This document shows, piece by piece, positions 7,430 to 14,903 of a stretch of DNA of 39,900 nucleotides (its first letter is position 1; the number at the start of each line of letters is the position of its first letter). A program made the translations under genes and the position numbers. The notes beneath the pieces are model-generated. The model did no database searches. It was not told where the DNA came from and saw only the letters and a list, made by a program, of their open reading frames with translations. Source of the stretch: Rhodospirillaceae bacterium bin65 (GTDB taxonomy: Bacteria; Pseudomonadota; Alphaproteobacteria; Bin65); NCBI GenBank assembly GCA_002238725.1, contig MPMX01000042.1, forward strand, positions 1-39,900. The letters are read 5' to 3'.

Positions 7430-8722
7430 ATGGCAAACGTCGCGGTCGTCGGCAGCCAGTGGGGCGATGAGGGCAAGGGCAAGATTGTCGACTGGCTCTC
7501 GGAGCGCGCCGATGTCGTGGTGCGCTTCCAGGGCGGCCATAATGCCGGCCATACGCTGGTCATCGACGGCGTGACCTACAAGCTGAGCCTGCTGCCGTCC
7601 GGCATCGTGCGGCCGGGCAAGCTCTCGCTGCTCGGCAACGGCGTGGTGATCGATCCCTGGGCGCTGCTGGAGGAGATCGACACCGTGAGCGCCCAGGGCG
7701 TGGCGGTCGATCCCGACCGGCTGCGCATCGCGGAAAACGCCGCGCTGATCCTGCCCCTGCACCGCGAGCTCGACAATCTGCGCGAGGCGGCGAGCGGCAG
7801 CGGGCGAATCGGCACCACCGGCCGCGGCATCGGCCCGGCCTACGAAGACAAGATCGGCCGCCGCGCCATCCGCGCCGGCGATCTGGCGCATCCGGACGTC
7901 CTGCGCAGCCGGATCGGCCGCGCGCTGCAGCACCACAACGCCCTGCGCGCCGGCATGGCGGCGGCGCCGGTCGACGGCGATGCCCTGTTCGACAGCCTGA
8001 TGGCGATTGCGCCGCTGATCGCGCCCTTCCTCGACCGGGTCTGGGAGCGGCTGCACCGGCTGCGGCGGGACGGCAGGCGCATACTCTACGAGGGTGCCCA
8101 GGGGGCGATGCTCGATGTCGATCACGGCACCTATCCCTTCGTCACCTCGTCGAACACCGTGGCCGGCCAGGCGGCGATCGGCAGCGGCCAGGGTCCGGGC
8201 GCCATCGGCTATGTACTGGGGATCACCAAGGCCTACACCACCCGGGTCGGCGCCGGGCCGTTCCCTGCCGAACAGGACAACGAGACCGGCGCGCGGCTGG
8301 GCAAGCGCGGCCACGAGTTCGGCACGGTGACCGGCCGCCCGCGGCGCTGCGGATGGTTCGACGCCGTCATGGTCCGCCAGTCGATCAAGATCGGCGGCAT
8401 CCACGGCATCGCCCTGACCAAGCTCGACGTTCTGGACGGCTTCGAGCGCCTGAAAATCTGCACCGGCTATCGGCTGAACGGCGAACTGATCCGGCATTTT
8501 CCCTCCAGCGAGAACGAACAGGCGGCGGTCGAGCCGGTGTGGGAGGAGATCGAGGGCTGGTCGGACAGCACAAGGGGCGCGCGTTCCTGGGCCGACCTGC
8601 CGGCGACGACGGTGAAATATGTCCGCCGTATCGAAGAATTGATCGAAACGCCGGTCGCGCTGCTCTCCACCAGCCCGGAACGGGACGATACAATCCTGGT
8701 GCGCGATCCCTATGCGGATTGA
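7430..8722 (+). CDS. purA: Adenylosuccinate synthetase
   Basis: 430 residues, the standard length. It joins IMP and aspartate with GTP to give adenylosuccinate on the way to AMP. The N-terminal [14 protein letters not shown] contains the P-loop-like loop with the catalytic Asp, and [13 protein letters not shown] the catalytic His. [13 protein letters not shown] contacts IMP, with [27 protein letters not shown] and [12 protein letters not shown] following, and KLDVLDGF near the C terminus for guanine recognition. All active-site segments are intact. Start ATG is 3 bp after the hisZ stop, with GGAG inside the hisZ end as ribosome-binding site. Last gene of the serC operon. Confidence 0.97.
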   Translation: MANVAVVGSQWGDEGKGKIVDWLSERADVVVRFQGGHNAGHTLVIDGVTYKLSLLPSGIVRPGKLSLLGNGVVIDPWALLEEIDTVSAQGVAVDPDRLRIAENAALILPLHRELDNLREAASGSGRIGTTGRGIGPAYEDKIGRRAIRAGDLAHPDVLRSRIGRALQHHNALRAGMAAAPVDGDALFDSLMAIAPLIAPFLDRVWERLHRLRRDGRRILYEGAQGAMLDVDHGTYPFVTSSNTVAGQAAIGSGQGPGAIGYVLGITKAYTTRVGAGPFPAEQDNETGARLGKRGHEFGTVTGRPRRCGWFDAVMVRQSIKIGGIHGIALTKLDVLDGFERLKICTGYRLNGELIRHFPSSENEQAAVEPVWEEIEGWSDSTRGARSWADLPATTVKYVRRIEELIETPVALLSTSPERDDTILVRDPYAD

Positions 8723-8845
8723 CGCAAGCCGGTTGCCCGGCGGCGGCTGCGCCCCGTAACGTGGACCGCGTAACCTGCCCCCGGTTCCTGCCGGCGTTCC
8801 GGCGATTGCGGACAGGCATCCGCCGCCTTTCATGAGGGTTCCTGC

Positions 8846-9964
8846 ATGGTGCGAAGACTGATCGGCAAGACGGCGCTGGCGGCGTTTGTTGCGACCGTGC
8901 TGGCCGGCCCTGCGGCGGCCCAGCGGGTCGACGACGACCGGACGGTATCCTTCATCCCCGCCGCCAAGCAGGCGCGGGTGGCGGCGCTGGCGCGCGGCTT
9001 CATGCGCGCCCGGGGCATCAAGGGCATGTCGGTCGGCATCGGCGGCAACGGCAAATTGCTGCTCGCCACCGGCTTCGGCGAGGCCCGGCCCGGTTTGCCC
9101 TCGGGCAGGAACACCATCTACCCGATCGGCGAGATCACCCAGCAGTTTACCGCCGCCGCCCTGCTCTGGTGGCAGGACCGGCAGTATCGGAGCGCCGGCC
9201 CGGTCCGGGTCAACGATCCGGTCAACGAGTATTTCTTCGGCGTCGCCCACTGGCAGGGCATGAAGCTCGGCCACCTGCTGACCCATACGTCCGGCCTGCC
9301 GCTGCTGACCGACACCGTGTTTTACGAAGAGCGGCTCTATTCCAGCATCAAGGCGCACCGGATTCTCGATTTCATCAAGGGCCGCGACCTTGCTTTCGCA
9401 CCGGGAAAGAAATTCCGGGCCAGCCGCTCCAATTATTTCCTGATCGCCCAGGTGATCGAGGTCGGGCTGCGCGTGTTCTTCCACGACTATATCCAGACCG
9501 AGATTTACGATCTGAACGAAATGACCCGCTCCGGGTTCCTCGGCACCACGCCGCTGGGCCGGCGCGCGCAGGGCTACGAGAAAGGCCGTCCGAGCCGCGA
9601 AGTGAACCCGACCATGTTGCTCGGCAGCGCCGATGCGACCTCGACCGTCGTCGACCTGATCGGGTTCGACCGCCAGTTGATGCGCGGAAAGCTGTTCTCG
9701 TCAGAGGCGAAACGGGCCATGTTCGGCGGGCATATCCGCGCCGGGAAGCAGAACCTGCACTACGGCGCCGGCTGGTTTGTCCGCGGCCAGGGTGCGCGGC
9801 AGGCCTATTTCACGATCGGCCGGATCCCGGGATTTTCGGCGATCAACAAGATTTACCGGAATAGCGCGGCCGGCACGGACGACTATGTCGTGATCCTGAC
9901 CAATGCCGACGGCGTAACGGGGCTGGAAGGGCTCGCCGACCGCCTGCTGCAAGCGGCGCGTTAG
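8846..9964 (+). CDS. Exported serine beta-lactamase/PBP-fold protein lacking all catalytic motifs (predicted pseudoenzyme)
   Basis: 372 residues with a Sec signal peptide (MVRRLIGKTALAAFVATVLAG, cleavage near AAA-QRVD). The fold of the Beta-lactamase/class C family is evident from IYPIG-x5-FTAAALLWWQ, RVNDPVNEYFFG, KLGHLLTHTSGLP, and a C-terminal GAGWFV and PGFSAI. The catalytic SxxK is replaced by E96-I-T-Q99, the Tyr-x-Asn motif by A192-S-R194, and the (H/K)-x-G motif by T323-I-G. So the nucleophile, general base and oxyanion-side residues are all absent, while the scaffold and reading frame are kept. It therefore probably binds a cell-wall or ester ligand, or a partner protein, rather than hydrolysing. 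GAGGG 7 nt before ATG. 123 bp after purA, converging on rpoH (15 bp between stop codons). Confidence 0.85.
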   Translation: MVRRLIGKTALAAFVATVLAGPAAAQRVDDDRTVSFIPAAKQARVAALARGFMRARGIKGMSVGIGGNGKLLLATGFGEARPGLPSGRNTIYPIGEITQQFTAAALLWWQDRQYRSAGPVRVNDPVNEYFFGVAHWQGMKLGHLLTHTSGLPLLTDTVFYEERLYSSIKAHRILDFIKGRDLAFAPGKKFRASRSNYFLIAQVIEVGLRVFFHDYIQTEIYDLNEMTRSGFLGTTPLGRRAQGYEKGRPSREVNPTMLLGSADATSTVVDLIGFDRQLMRGKLFSSEAKRAMFGGHIRAGKQNLHYGAGWFVRGQGARQAYFTIGRIPGFSAINKIYRNSAAGTDDYVVILTNADGVTGLEGLADRLLQAAR

Positions 9965-9979
9965 AAGGCCGGCGCGCCT

Positions 9980-10891
9980 CTATCGGGCGACCTGCTGCTC
10001 GATCACCATATTCTTCATCGCCTTCTGCAGCTTTTCGAAGGCGCGAACCTCGATCTGGCGCACCCGCTCGCGGCTGATGCCGTATTCCTGGGACAGTTCC
10101 TCCAGGGTCAGCGGCTCTTCCTGAAGCCGGCGTTCAGTGAGGATGTGGCGCTCGCGCGGATTCAGCAACTTCATCGCCTCGGCCAGCATGGCCTGGCGGA
10201 TCTGCAATTCCTCGCGGTCGGCGACGATGGTCTCCTGGCTCTCCTGTTCTTCGTCGACCAGCCAGTCCTGCCATTCGCCGCCGGATTCGCCGTCGTTGCG
10301 CAGGGGCGCGTTGAGGGAATTGTCCGGCCCGGCCAGGCGCCGGTTCATGTTGACCACTTCGTCTTCGGAAACCTTCAGCTCGGTCGCGATCTTCTTGACG
10401 TTTTCCGGCGACAGGTCGCCTTCTTCCAGCGCGTCCAGCCGGCTTTTCATCTTGCGCAGGTTGAAGAACAGTTTTTTCTGCGCCGCCGTGGTGCCCATTT
10501 TGACGAGCGACCAGGAGTGCAGGATGTATTCCTGGATCGAGGCGCGAATCCACCACATGGCGTAGGTCGCCAGGCGGAAACCGCGCTCCGGGTCGAATCG
10601 CTTGACCGCCTGCATCATGCCGACATTGCCTTCGGAAACCAGTTCGGCGACAGGCAGGCCATAGCCCCGGTAGCCCATGGCAATCTTGGCGACCAGGCGC
10701 AGATGGCTGGTGACGAGCCGGTGTGCGGCCTCGGTATCCTCGTGGTCGCGCCAGCGGGTCGCCAGCATGTATTCCTCTTCCGGTTCCAGCATCGGGAACC
10801 TGCGGATCTGCGCCAGATAGGCAGACAGGTTGCCGTCCCGTCCAACGGAGGGGATCGCCGGCAAAGTTGCGATCGCCGTGGATGCCGCCAT
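9980..10891 (-). CDS. rpoH: RNA polymerase heat-shock sigma factor RpoH (sigma-32)
   Basis: 303 residues. It directs RNA polymerase to heat-shock promoters (chaperones, proteases). Sigma-70 region 1.2/2 is seen in LSAYLAQIRRFPMLEPEEEYMLA and HLRLVAKIAMGYRGYGLP; region 2.4 in FRLATYAMWWIRASIQEYIL. The RpoH-specific box QKKLFFNLR is at residues 138-146 and the region 4.2 helix-turn-helix is GISRERVRQIEVRAFEKLQ. The start at 10891 (MAASTAIATLP) is chosen because relatives begin there and AAGG lies 10 nt upstream; an in-frame ATG at 10999 would add 36 unconserved residues and overlap the likely promoter. Follows rluD on the same strand after a 120-bp gap. Confidence 0.95.
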   Translation of the reverse strand: MAASTAIATLPAIPSVGRDGNLSAYLAQIRRFPMLEPEEEYMLATRWRDHEDTEAAHRLVTSHLRLVAKIAMGYRGYGLPVAELVSEGNVGMMQAVKRFDPERGFRLATYAMWWIRASIQEYILHSWSLVKMGTTAAQKKLFFNLRKMKSRLDALEEGDLSPENVKKIATELKVSEDEVVNMNRRLAGPDNSLNAPLRNDGESGGEWQDWLVDEEQESQETIVADREELQIRQAMLAEAMKLLNPRERHILTERRLQEEPLTLEELSQEYGISRERVRQIEVRAFEKLQKAMKNMVIEQQVAR

Positions 10892-10965
10892 TTTCGTTTC
10901 GCCTTGCTTTCCTCCGGGCACATGCGCCGGTGGAATGCCGGCTTTTTCTTGCCCACCTGGTATTT

Positions 10966-10990
10966 GAGGATTGGCGCCTGTCTTTTCAAG
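10966..10990 (-). promoter_or_regulatory. Candidate rpoH promoter
   Basis: On the minus strand CTTGAAA (10990-10984) is followed, 17 bp after its CTTG, by CCTCAAATACC beginning at 10969. This loosely resembles the alphaproteobacterial heat-shock (RpoH) pattern CTTG-N17-CYTAT, hinting at autoregulation. The -10 half matches poorly. Confidence 0.25.
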
Positions 10991-11011
10991 ATCGGTCATG
11001 AAATGCGAAAC

Positions 11012-12055
11012 TCATTGCTCCGCAGCAGGTTGCCCGGCATCTTTTAACGGTTTCAAGGCAGATGCCAGTGTTGCGATGTCCTGCGGCAATGCTGACCGGA
11101 AGGACAGGGCCCCGCCGGTCACCGGATGGACGAAGCCGAGAACGGCCGCGTGAAGCGCCTGCCGCCCGAAGGCTTCCACGGCAGCGGCCGGCGGCGTATC
11201 CCGCCAGGGCCGCGGCAGATGGCGCCGGCCGCCATACAGCCGATCGCCGACCAGCGGGTTGCCCCGGTGCGCCAGATGCACCCGGATCTGGTGGGTCCGC
11301 CCGGTCGACAGCCGGCATTCGATCAGGCTGAGAAGTCCGCTGTAGCGTTCCATTACCGTGTAATACGTCCTGGCCGTCCGCCCTCCGTCGCGCCTGACGG
11401 CCATTCTCGTGCGGTGCGCCGGATCGCGGCCGATACCGGCGTCGATCCGGCCGGAGAGCGGCCGGGGCTCGCCCCAGGCAAGCGCCGTATAGCGCCGCTC
11501 GATGCTGTGTTCGGCGAACTGGGCCGCCAGGCCGGCGTGCGCGGCGTCCGACTTTGCCGCCACCAGGAGGCCGGACGTGTCCTTGTCGATGCGATGGACG
11601 ATACCGGGGCGGGCGACGCCGCCGATGCCCGACAGGCTCTCGCCGCAATGGGCGAGCAGGGCGTTCACCAGGGTGCCGTCCGGGCTGCCCGGCCCGGGAT
11701 GCACGACCAGGCCGGCCGGCTTGTCGATCACGATGAGATGATCGTCTTCGAAAGCGATCTCCAACGGTATGTCCTGCGCCGCGGGCCGGGCGGGCGCCGG
11801 CGGCGGCACATCGACCGTAAAGCGCTGCCCGGCCGCCACCTTCATCGAGGGCGACGTGACGATGCGGCCGTCGCCGTCCGTCACCGCGCCCTGCTTCACC
11901 AGCGCCTGGATGCGGGTGCGGGACAGGCCGTCGAGCGCCGCCGCCAGAACCGTGTCGAGGCGCTGGCCGGCGGCTGCGTCATCCGCTCTCACCTGGCGCC
12001 TCGACAGCGGGTCCGGTTCGGCTATTGTCTCGGTTTCCGGAAAGTCGTCGTTCAT
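11012..12055 (-). CDS. rluD: RluA-family 23S rRNA pseudouridine synthase (RluD-like)
   Basis: 347 residues. An S4 RNA-binding domain lies at about residues 28-85 (AAGQRLDTVLAAALDGLSRTRIQALVKQGAV). The pseudouridine synthase domain follows with DDHLIVIDKPAGLVVHPG and the catalytic G151-I-V-H-R-I-D157-K-D-T-S-G motif, D157 being the nucleophile, then STGRTHQIRVHLAHRGNPLVGDRLYGG. An S4 domain plus this core is the RluD/RluC pattern; RluD modifies helix 69 of 23S rRNA. Assignment as RluD rather than another RluA-family member rests on length and the rpoH neighbourhood. Divergent from the small membrane protein gene at 12107. Confidence 0.9.
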   Translation of the reverse strand: MNDDFPETETIAEPDPLSRRQVRADDAAAGQRLDTVLAAALDGLSRTRIQALVKQGAVTDGDGRIVTSPSMKVAAGQRFTVDVPPPAPARPAAQDIPLEIAFEDDHLIVIDKPAGLVVHPGPGSPDGTLVNALLAHCGESLSGIGGVARPGIVHRIDKDTSGLLVAAKSDAAHAGLAAQFAEHSIERRYTALAWGEPRPLSGRIDAGIGRDPAHRTRMAVRRDGGRTARTYYTVMERYSGLLSLIECRLSTGRTHQIRVHLAHRGNPLVGDRLYGGRRHLPRPWRDTPPAAAVEAFGRQALHAAVLGFVHPVTGGALSFRSALPQDIATLASALKPLKDAGQPAAEQ

Positions 12056-12106
12056 GGGCCGGTTCCGGGCTGGGCGGCGTCATCCTAGCAGGTTGCAGGT
12101 CGGATT

Positions 12107-12469
12107 TTGAGCGTGACGCGTGTGCGTTTGTTGACGGGCGCCGTGATCGGCATGGGGGTGCTGATCCTGATCGGCCTGGTCGTGCTGGCCGTCGGCATAG
12201 TCTACAAGGCCGGGGAAGCGGACAGGCCCGAAGCCGCGGCAGACCCGCGCCCGGAGGCGCCGCCCGCGACCGTCCCGAACATGCGTACGGACCCGGTATC
12301 TCTGGGGCTGCCGGCGGCCTCGAAGGTCCTTCGCGTGACGGCGGTCGGCGGCGGCGTGGCGCTGCTGGTGCTGCTGCCCTCGGGCGAACAGATCGTCTAT
12401 GTGGTCCCGGTAAATCGCCGGCAGCCGCCGTTCAGAATTCACGTCACCGGCCCGAGGGACGGCAAGTAA
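12107..12469 (+). CDS. Small single-pass membrane protein (DUF6476-like)
   Basis: 120 residues if begun at TTG 12107; a GTG at 12113 would remove two residues, and neither has a strong Shine-Dalgarno. One transmembrane helix (about 9-33, TGAVIGMGVLILIGLVVLAVGIVY), then an acidic Pro-rich linker, then a short beta-rich domain (VLRVTAVGGGVALLVLLPSGEQIVYVV). A gene of this design beside rluD/rpoH is common in alphaproteobacteria, and I believe it is the DUF6476 family; function unknown. The C-terminal part would face the periplasm or cytoplasm depending on topology; the RVR start suggests N-in. 9 bp before ltaE, so likely co-transcribed. Confidence 0.7.
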   Translation: MSVTRVRLLTGAVIGMGVLILIGLVVLAVGIVYKAGEADRPEAAADPRPEAPPATVPNMRTDPVSLGLPAASKVLRVTAVGGGVALLVLLPSGEQIVYVVPVNRRQPPFRIHVTGPRDGK

Positions 12470-12478
12470 GCGGATACG

Positions 12479-13582
12479 ATGAACGAACCGACATTGCGGC
12501 CGGCAGCAGCCCCGGTCACCATCGAACCGGCCGGTTTCGGGCCGGTCAATTTCGCCTCCGACAACGTCACCGGCGTCGCGCCGGAAATCATGGAAGCGAT
12601 CGTCGAGGCAAACCAGCCGCAAGGCGCCTGGCCCTATGGCAACGACGAAGCGACCGGCAGCCTGAACGCGCAGTTCTCCAGCCTGTTCGACACGGAGGCG
12701 AGCGTCTATCCGGTCGCCACCGGAACCGCGGCCAACGCCCTGTGCCTGAGCCTGGTCGCCCAGCCCTTCAATACGATCTATTGCCTGAAGCACAGCCACA
12801 CCTACGAGGACGAGGGCGGCGCGCCGGAATTCTACACCAACGGCGCCAAGCTGGTGCCGGTGCCCGCCGCCGACGGCAAGATGACCGCGGCCGCCCTGGA
12901 AGCGGCAATCGGCGAGGTCGGCGGCGGTGGCGCGCGCCTGCCTCACGTCATGGAGGCCGCCGCCGTCTCGATCGCCCAGGTCAGCGAATGCGGCACGGTC
13001 TATACCGTCGACGAGATCGGCGACATCTGCGCCGTGGCGCGGGCCAACGGCCTGTTCATGCATCTGGACGGCGCCCGCTTCGCCAACGCCGTCGCCGCGC
13101 TCGGCTGCGAACCGTCGGACCTCACCTGGCGGGCGGGCATCGACCTGATGTCGTTCGGCGCGACCAAGAACGGCGCGATGGCGGCGGAAGCGGTGGTGCT
13201 GTTCAACGAGGATCTGGAAGAAACGCTGAGCCGCCGGCGCATGCGCGGCGGGCACCTGTTTTCCAAGATGCGCTTCGTCTCCGCCCAACTGGCCCGATAC
13301 GTCGAAGGCGGGCTGTGGCTGCAGCTTGCGGCCAACGCCAACGCCATGGCGGAGCGGCTGTCGGCCGGCCTGTCGGACATCGACGAGGTGGCGATCGAAT
13401 ACCCGGTCGATGCAAATCTGATCTTCGCCACCGTCCCGGGCGACACCGCCGAGCGGCTGCGCGAGGCCGGGTTCGATTTCTACGATTGGGGCGATCCGGA
13501 CCGGCCGAGCATCCGGCTGGTCTGCGCCTTCAACACCGATGCCGACGATGTCGACCGCTTCGTCGAGGCGGCCCGGGGGTAA
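12479..13582 (+). CDS. ltaE: Low-specificity L-threonine aldolase family PLP enzyme
   Basis: 367 residues, fold type I PLP enzyme of the beta-eliminating lyase/threonine aldolase family, which splits threonine or allo-threonine into glycine and acetaldehyde. Seen: FASDNVTGVAPEIMEAI (start of the fold, the 'SDN.tg..p..m..a' signature), VATGTAANALCLSL for phosphate binding, H105/H107 near the ring-stacking position, D197 in MHLDGARFANA, and the Schiff-base Lys K230 in SFGATKNGAM. Length and motifs are intact. Lies directly after the small membrane protein gene. The gene symbol is by family; stereospecificity cannot be read from sequence. Confidence 0.88.
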   Translation: MNEPTLRPAAAPVTIEPAGFGPVNFASDNVTGVAPEIMEAIVEANQPQGAWPYGNDEATGSLNAQFSSLFDTEASVYPVATGTAANALCLSLVAQPFNTIYCLKHSHTYEDEGGAPEFYTNGAKLVPVPAADGKMTAAALEAAIGEVGGGGARLPHVMEAAAVSIAQVSECGTVYTVDEIGDICAVARANGLFMHLDGARFANAVAALGCEPSDLTWRAGIDLMSFGATKNGAMAAEAVVLFNEDLEETLSRRRMRGGHLFSKMRFVSAQLARYVEGGLWLQLAANANAMAERLSAGLSDIDEVAIEYPVDANLIFATVPGDTAERLREAGFDFYDWGDPDRPSIRLVCAFNTDADDVDRFVEAARG

Positions 13583-13674
13583 CGTCGTCGACCTGCTGCG
13601 CGGCCCGGGCCGATGCCCGGTGGCGGGCAATCCGTCCGGCGCACGTTTTGCGCAGTGCGGACGTTGTATGGCTT

Positions 13675-13738
13675 ATCCCGAATTTTTGCGAATAACCCGG
13701 GATTTAATAGTTCACCCAGCCCGTTTATGCGCTAGGAT
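13675..13738 (+). promoter_or_regulatory. AT-rich promoter/operator region upstream of the TRAP transporter
   Basis: Within the 260-bp gap after ltaE there is an AT-rich island. It holds an ATCCCG/CGGGAT inverted repeat (13675-13680 and 13698-13703, 17-bp spacer) and a weak promoter candidate TTCACC (13711-13716) - 16 bp - TAGGAT (13733-13738). This would start transcription about 100 nt before the binding-protein gene. Confidence 0.3.
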
Positions 13739-13842
13739 TTTTCCATTCGGCAGGCTGCGGCAGCGACCCGGCCTGCTGGTAAAGCGCGCGGACTTTGCCG
13801 GGCGCAAAAAATCAGTTCTACATGGAGGTTACTGGAGGAACC

Positions 13843-14823
13843 ATGTCAACCACGATCAAGCTTGTTGCCGCCGCCGCTGTCGCCGCCCTGGCGTTTTCAG
13901 GGACGACGACCGGCGCGTCGGCACAGAACCAGCGTTTCATCAGCATCGGCACCGGCGGCGTCACCGGCGTGTACTACCCGACCGGCGGCGCGATCTGCCG
14001 CCTGGTCAACCGGACGCGCAAGAAAACCGGCATCCGCTGCTCGGCCGAATCGACCGGCGGTTCGATCTACAACATCAACACGATCCGCGCCGGCGAGCTG
14101 GAATTCGGCGTCGCCCAGTCCGACTGGCAGTACCATGCCTATAACGGCACGTCGAAGTTCAAGAAGGCGGGCGCGTTCAAGGACCTGCGGGCGGTCTTCT
14201 CGGTCCATCCGGAACCGGTCACGATCCTGGCGCGCGACGGCACCGGCATCAAGAACGTCACTGACCTGAAGGGCAAGCGGGTCAACATCGGCAATCCGGG
14301 TTCCGGCACGCGCGGCACCTGGGAGGTCATGGAAGCCGCCCTGGGCTGGAAGCGCACGGACCTGAAGCTGGCCGCCGCCATGAAGTCGGCCGAGACCGGC
14401 GCCGCCATGTGCGACGGCAAGATCGACGCCTATTTCTGGCTGGTCGGCCATCCGTCGGCCCTGACCCAGGAATCGCTGGCGACCTGCGATGCCCACCTGG
14501 TCAACGCCACCGGCGCGGCCATCGACGGCCTGGTGAAGAAATGGCCGTTCTACCGCAACGCCACGATCCCGGCCGGGATGTACAACAACAAGGCCGACGT
14601 GAAGACCTTCGGCGTGGGCGCCACTTTCGTGACCAGCGCCAAGGTGCCGGCCGATGTCGTCTATGTCGTCGTCAAGGCGGTGTTCGACAATTTCGGCGCG
14701 TTCAAGAAACTGCACCCGGCGTTCCGGAATCTGAAAGAAAAGGAAATGATTTCGGATTCGCTGTCCGCCCCGCTGCACGCCGGCGCGGCGAAATACTACA
14801 AGGAAAAGGGCTGGATGAAATAA
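13843..14823 (+). CDS. TAXI-family TRAP transporter solute-binding protein
   Basis: 326 residues. Signal peptide [20 protein letters not shown] with likely cleavage at ASA-QNQ. The mature protein opens [25 protein letters not shown], the hallmark of TAXI (TRAP-associated extracytoplasmic immunogenic) receptors, followed by [29 protein letters not shown] and [16 protein letters not shown], the ligand-facing segments. Family members bind small carboxylates such as glutamate, or other acids; the ligand here is unknown. A strong GGAGG lies 5 bases upstream of the chosen ATG. It is followed by an intrinsic terminator and then the fused permease, its obvious partner. Confidence 0.94.
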   Translation: MSTTIKLVAAAAVAALAFSGTTTGASAQNQRFISIGTGGVTGVYYPTGGAICRLVNRTRKKTGIRCSAESTGGSIYNINTIRAGELEFGVAQSDWQYHAYNGTSKFKKAGAFKDLRAVFSVHPEPVTILARDGTGIKNVTDLKGKRVNIGNPGSGTRGTWEVMEAALGWKRTDLKLAAAMKSAETGAAMCDGKIDAYFWLVGHPSALTQESLATCDAHLVNATGAAIDGLVKKWPFYRNATIPAGMYNNKADVKTFGVGATFVTSAKVPADVVYVVVKAVFDNFGAFKKLHPAFRNLKEKEMISDSLSAPLHAGAAKYYKEKGWMK

Positions 14824-14838
14824 CAGCCTGAGCGGATT

Positions 14839-14871
14839 GGCGGGGCCCTTTGCGGCCCCGCCCTTTTTTTT
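14839..14871 (+). terminator. Intrinsic terminator/attenuator between TRAP binding protein and permease
   Basis: Perfect 9-bp stem GGCGGGGCC (14839-14847) / GGCCCCGCC (14854-14862) with a 6-nt loop, followed by C and eight T residues. It lies inside the transporter operon, so partial read-through would give more binding protein than permease. Confidence 0.9.
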
Positions 14872-14903
14872 GCTTGCAGCGCTGCGCTTGAGGAGAAAAG
14901 GCG

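Noticed and set aside
6161..9484. A 1107-codon minus-strand open frame opposite hisZ, purA and the hydrolase gene
   Set aside because: Low-complexity composition, no recognisable domain, and it lies antisense to three conserved genes.
10892..10999. N-terminal 36-residue extension of RpoH from ATG 10999
   Set aside because: RpoH homologues begin near MAxSTxxLP, the extension is unconserved in type, and it would cover the likely promoter.
13604..13625. A small CCGGGC-CGAT-GCCCGG hairpin after ltaE as a terminator
   Set aside because: The stem is only six base pairs and no T tract follows it.
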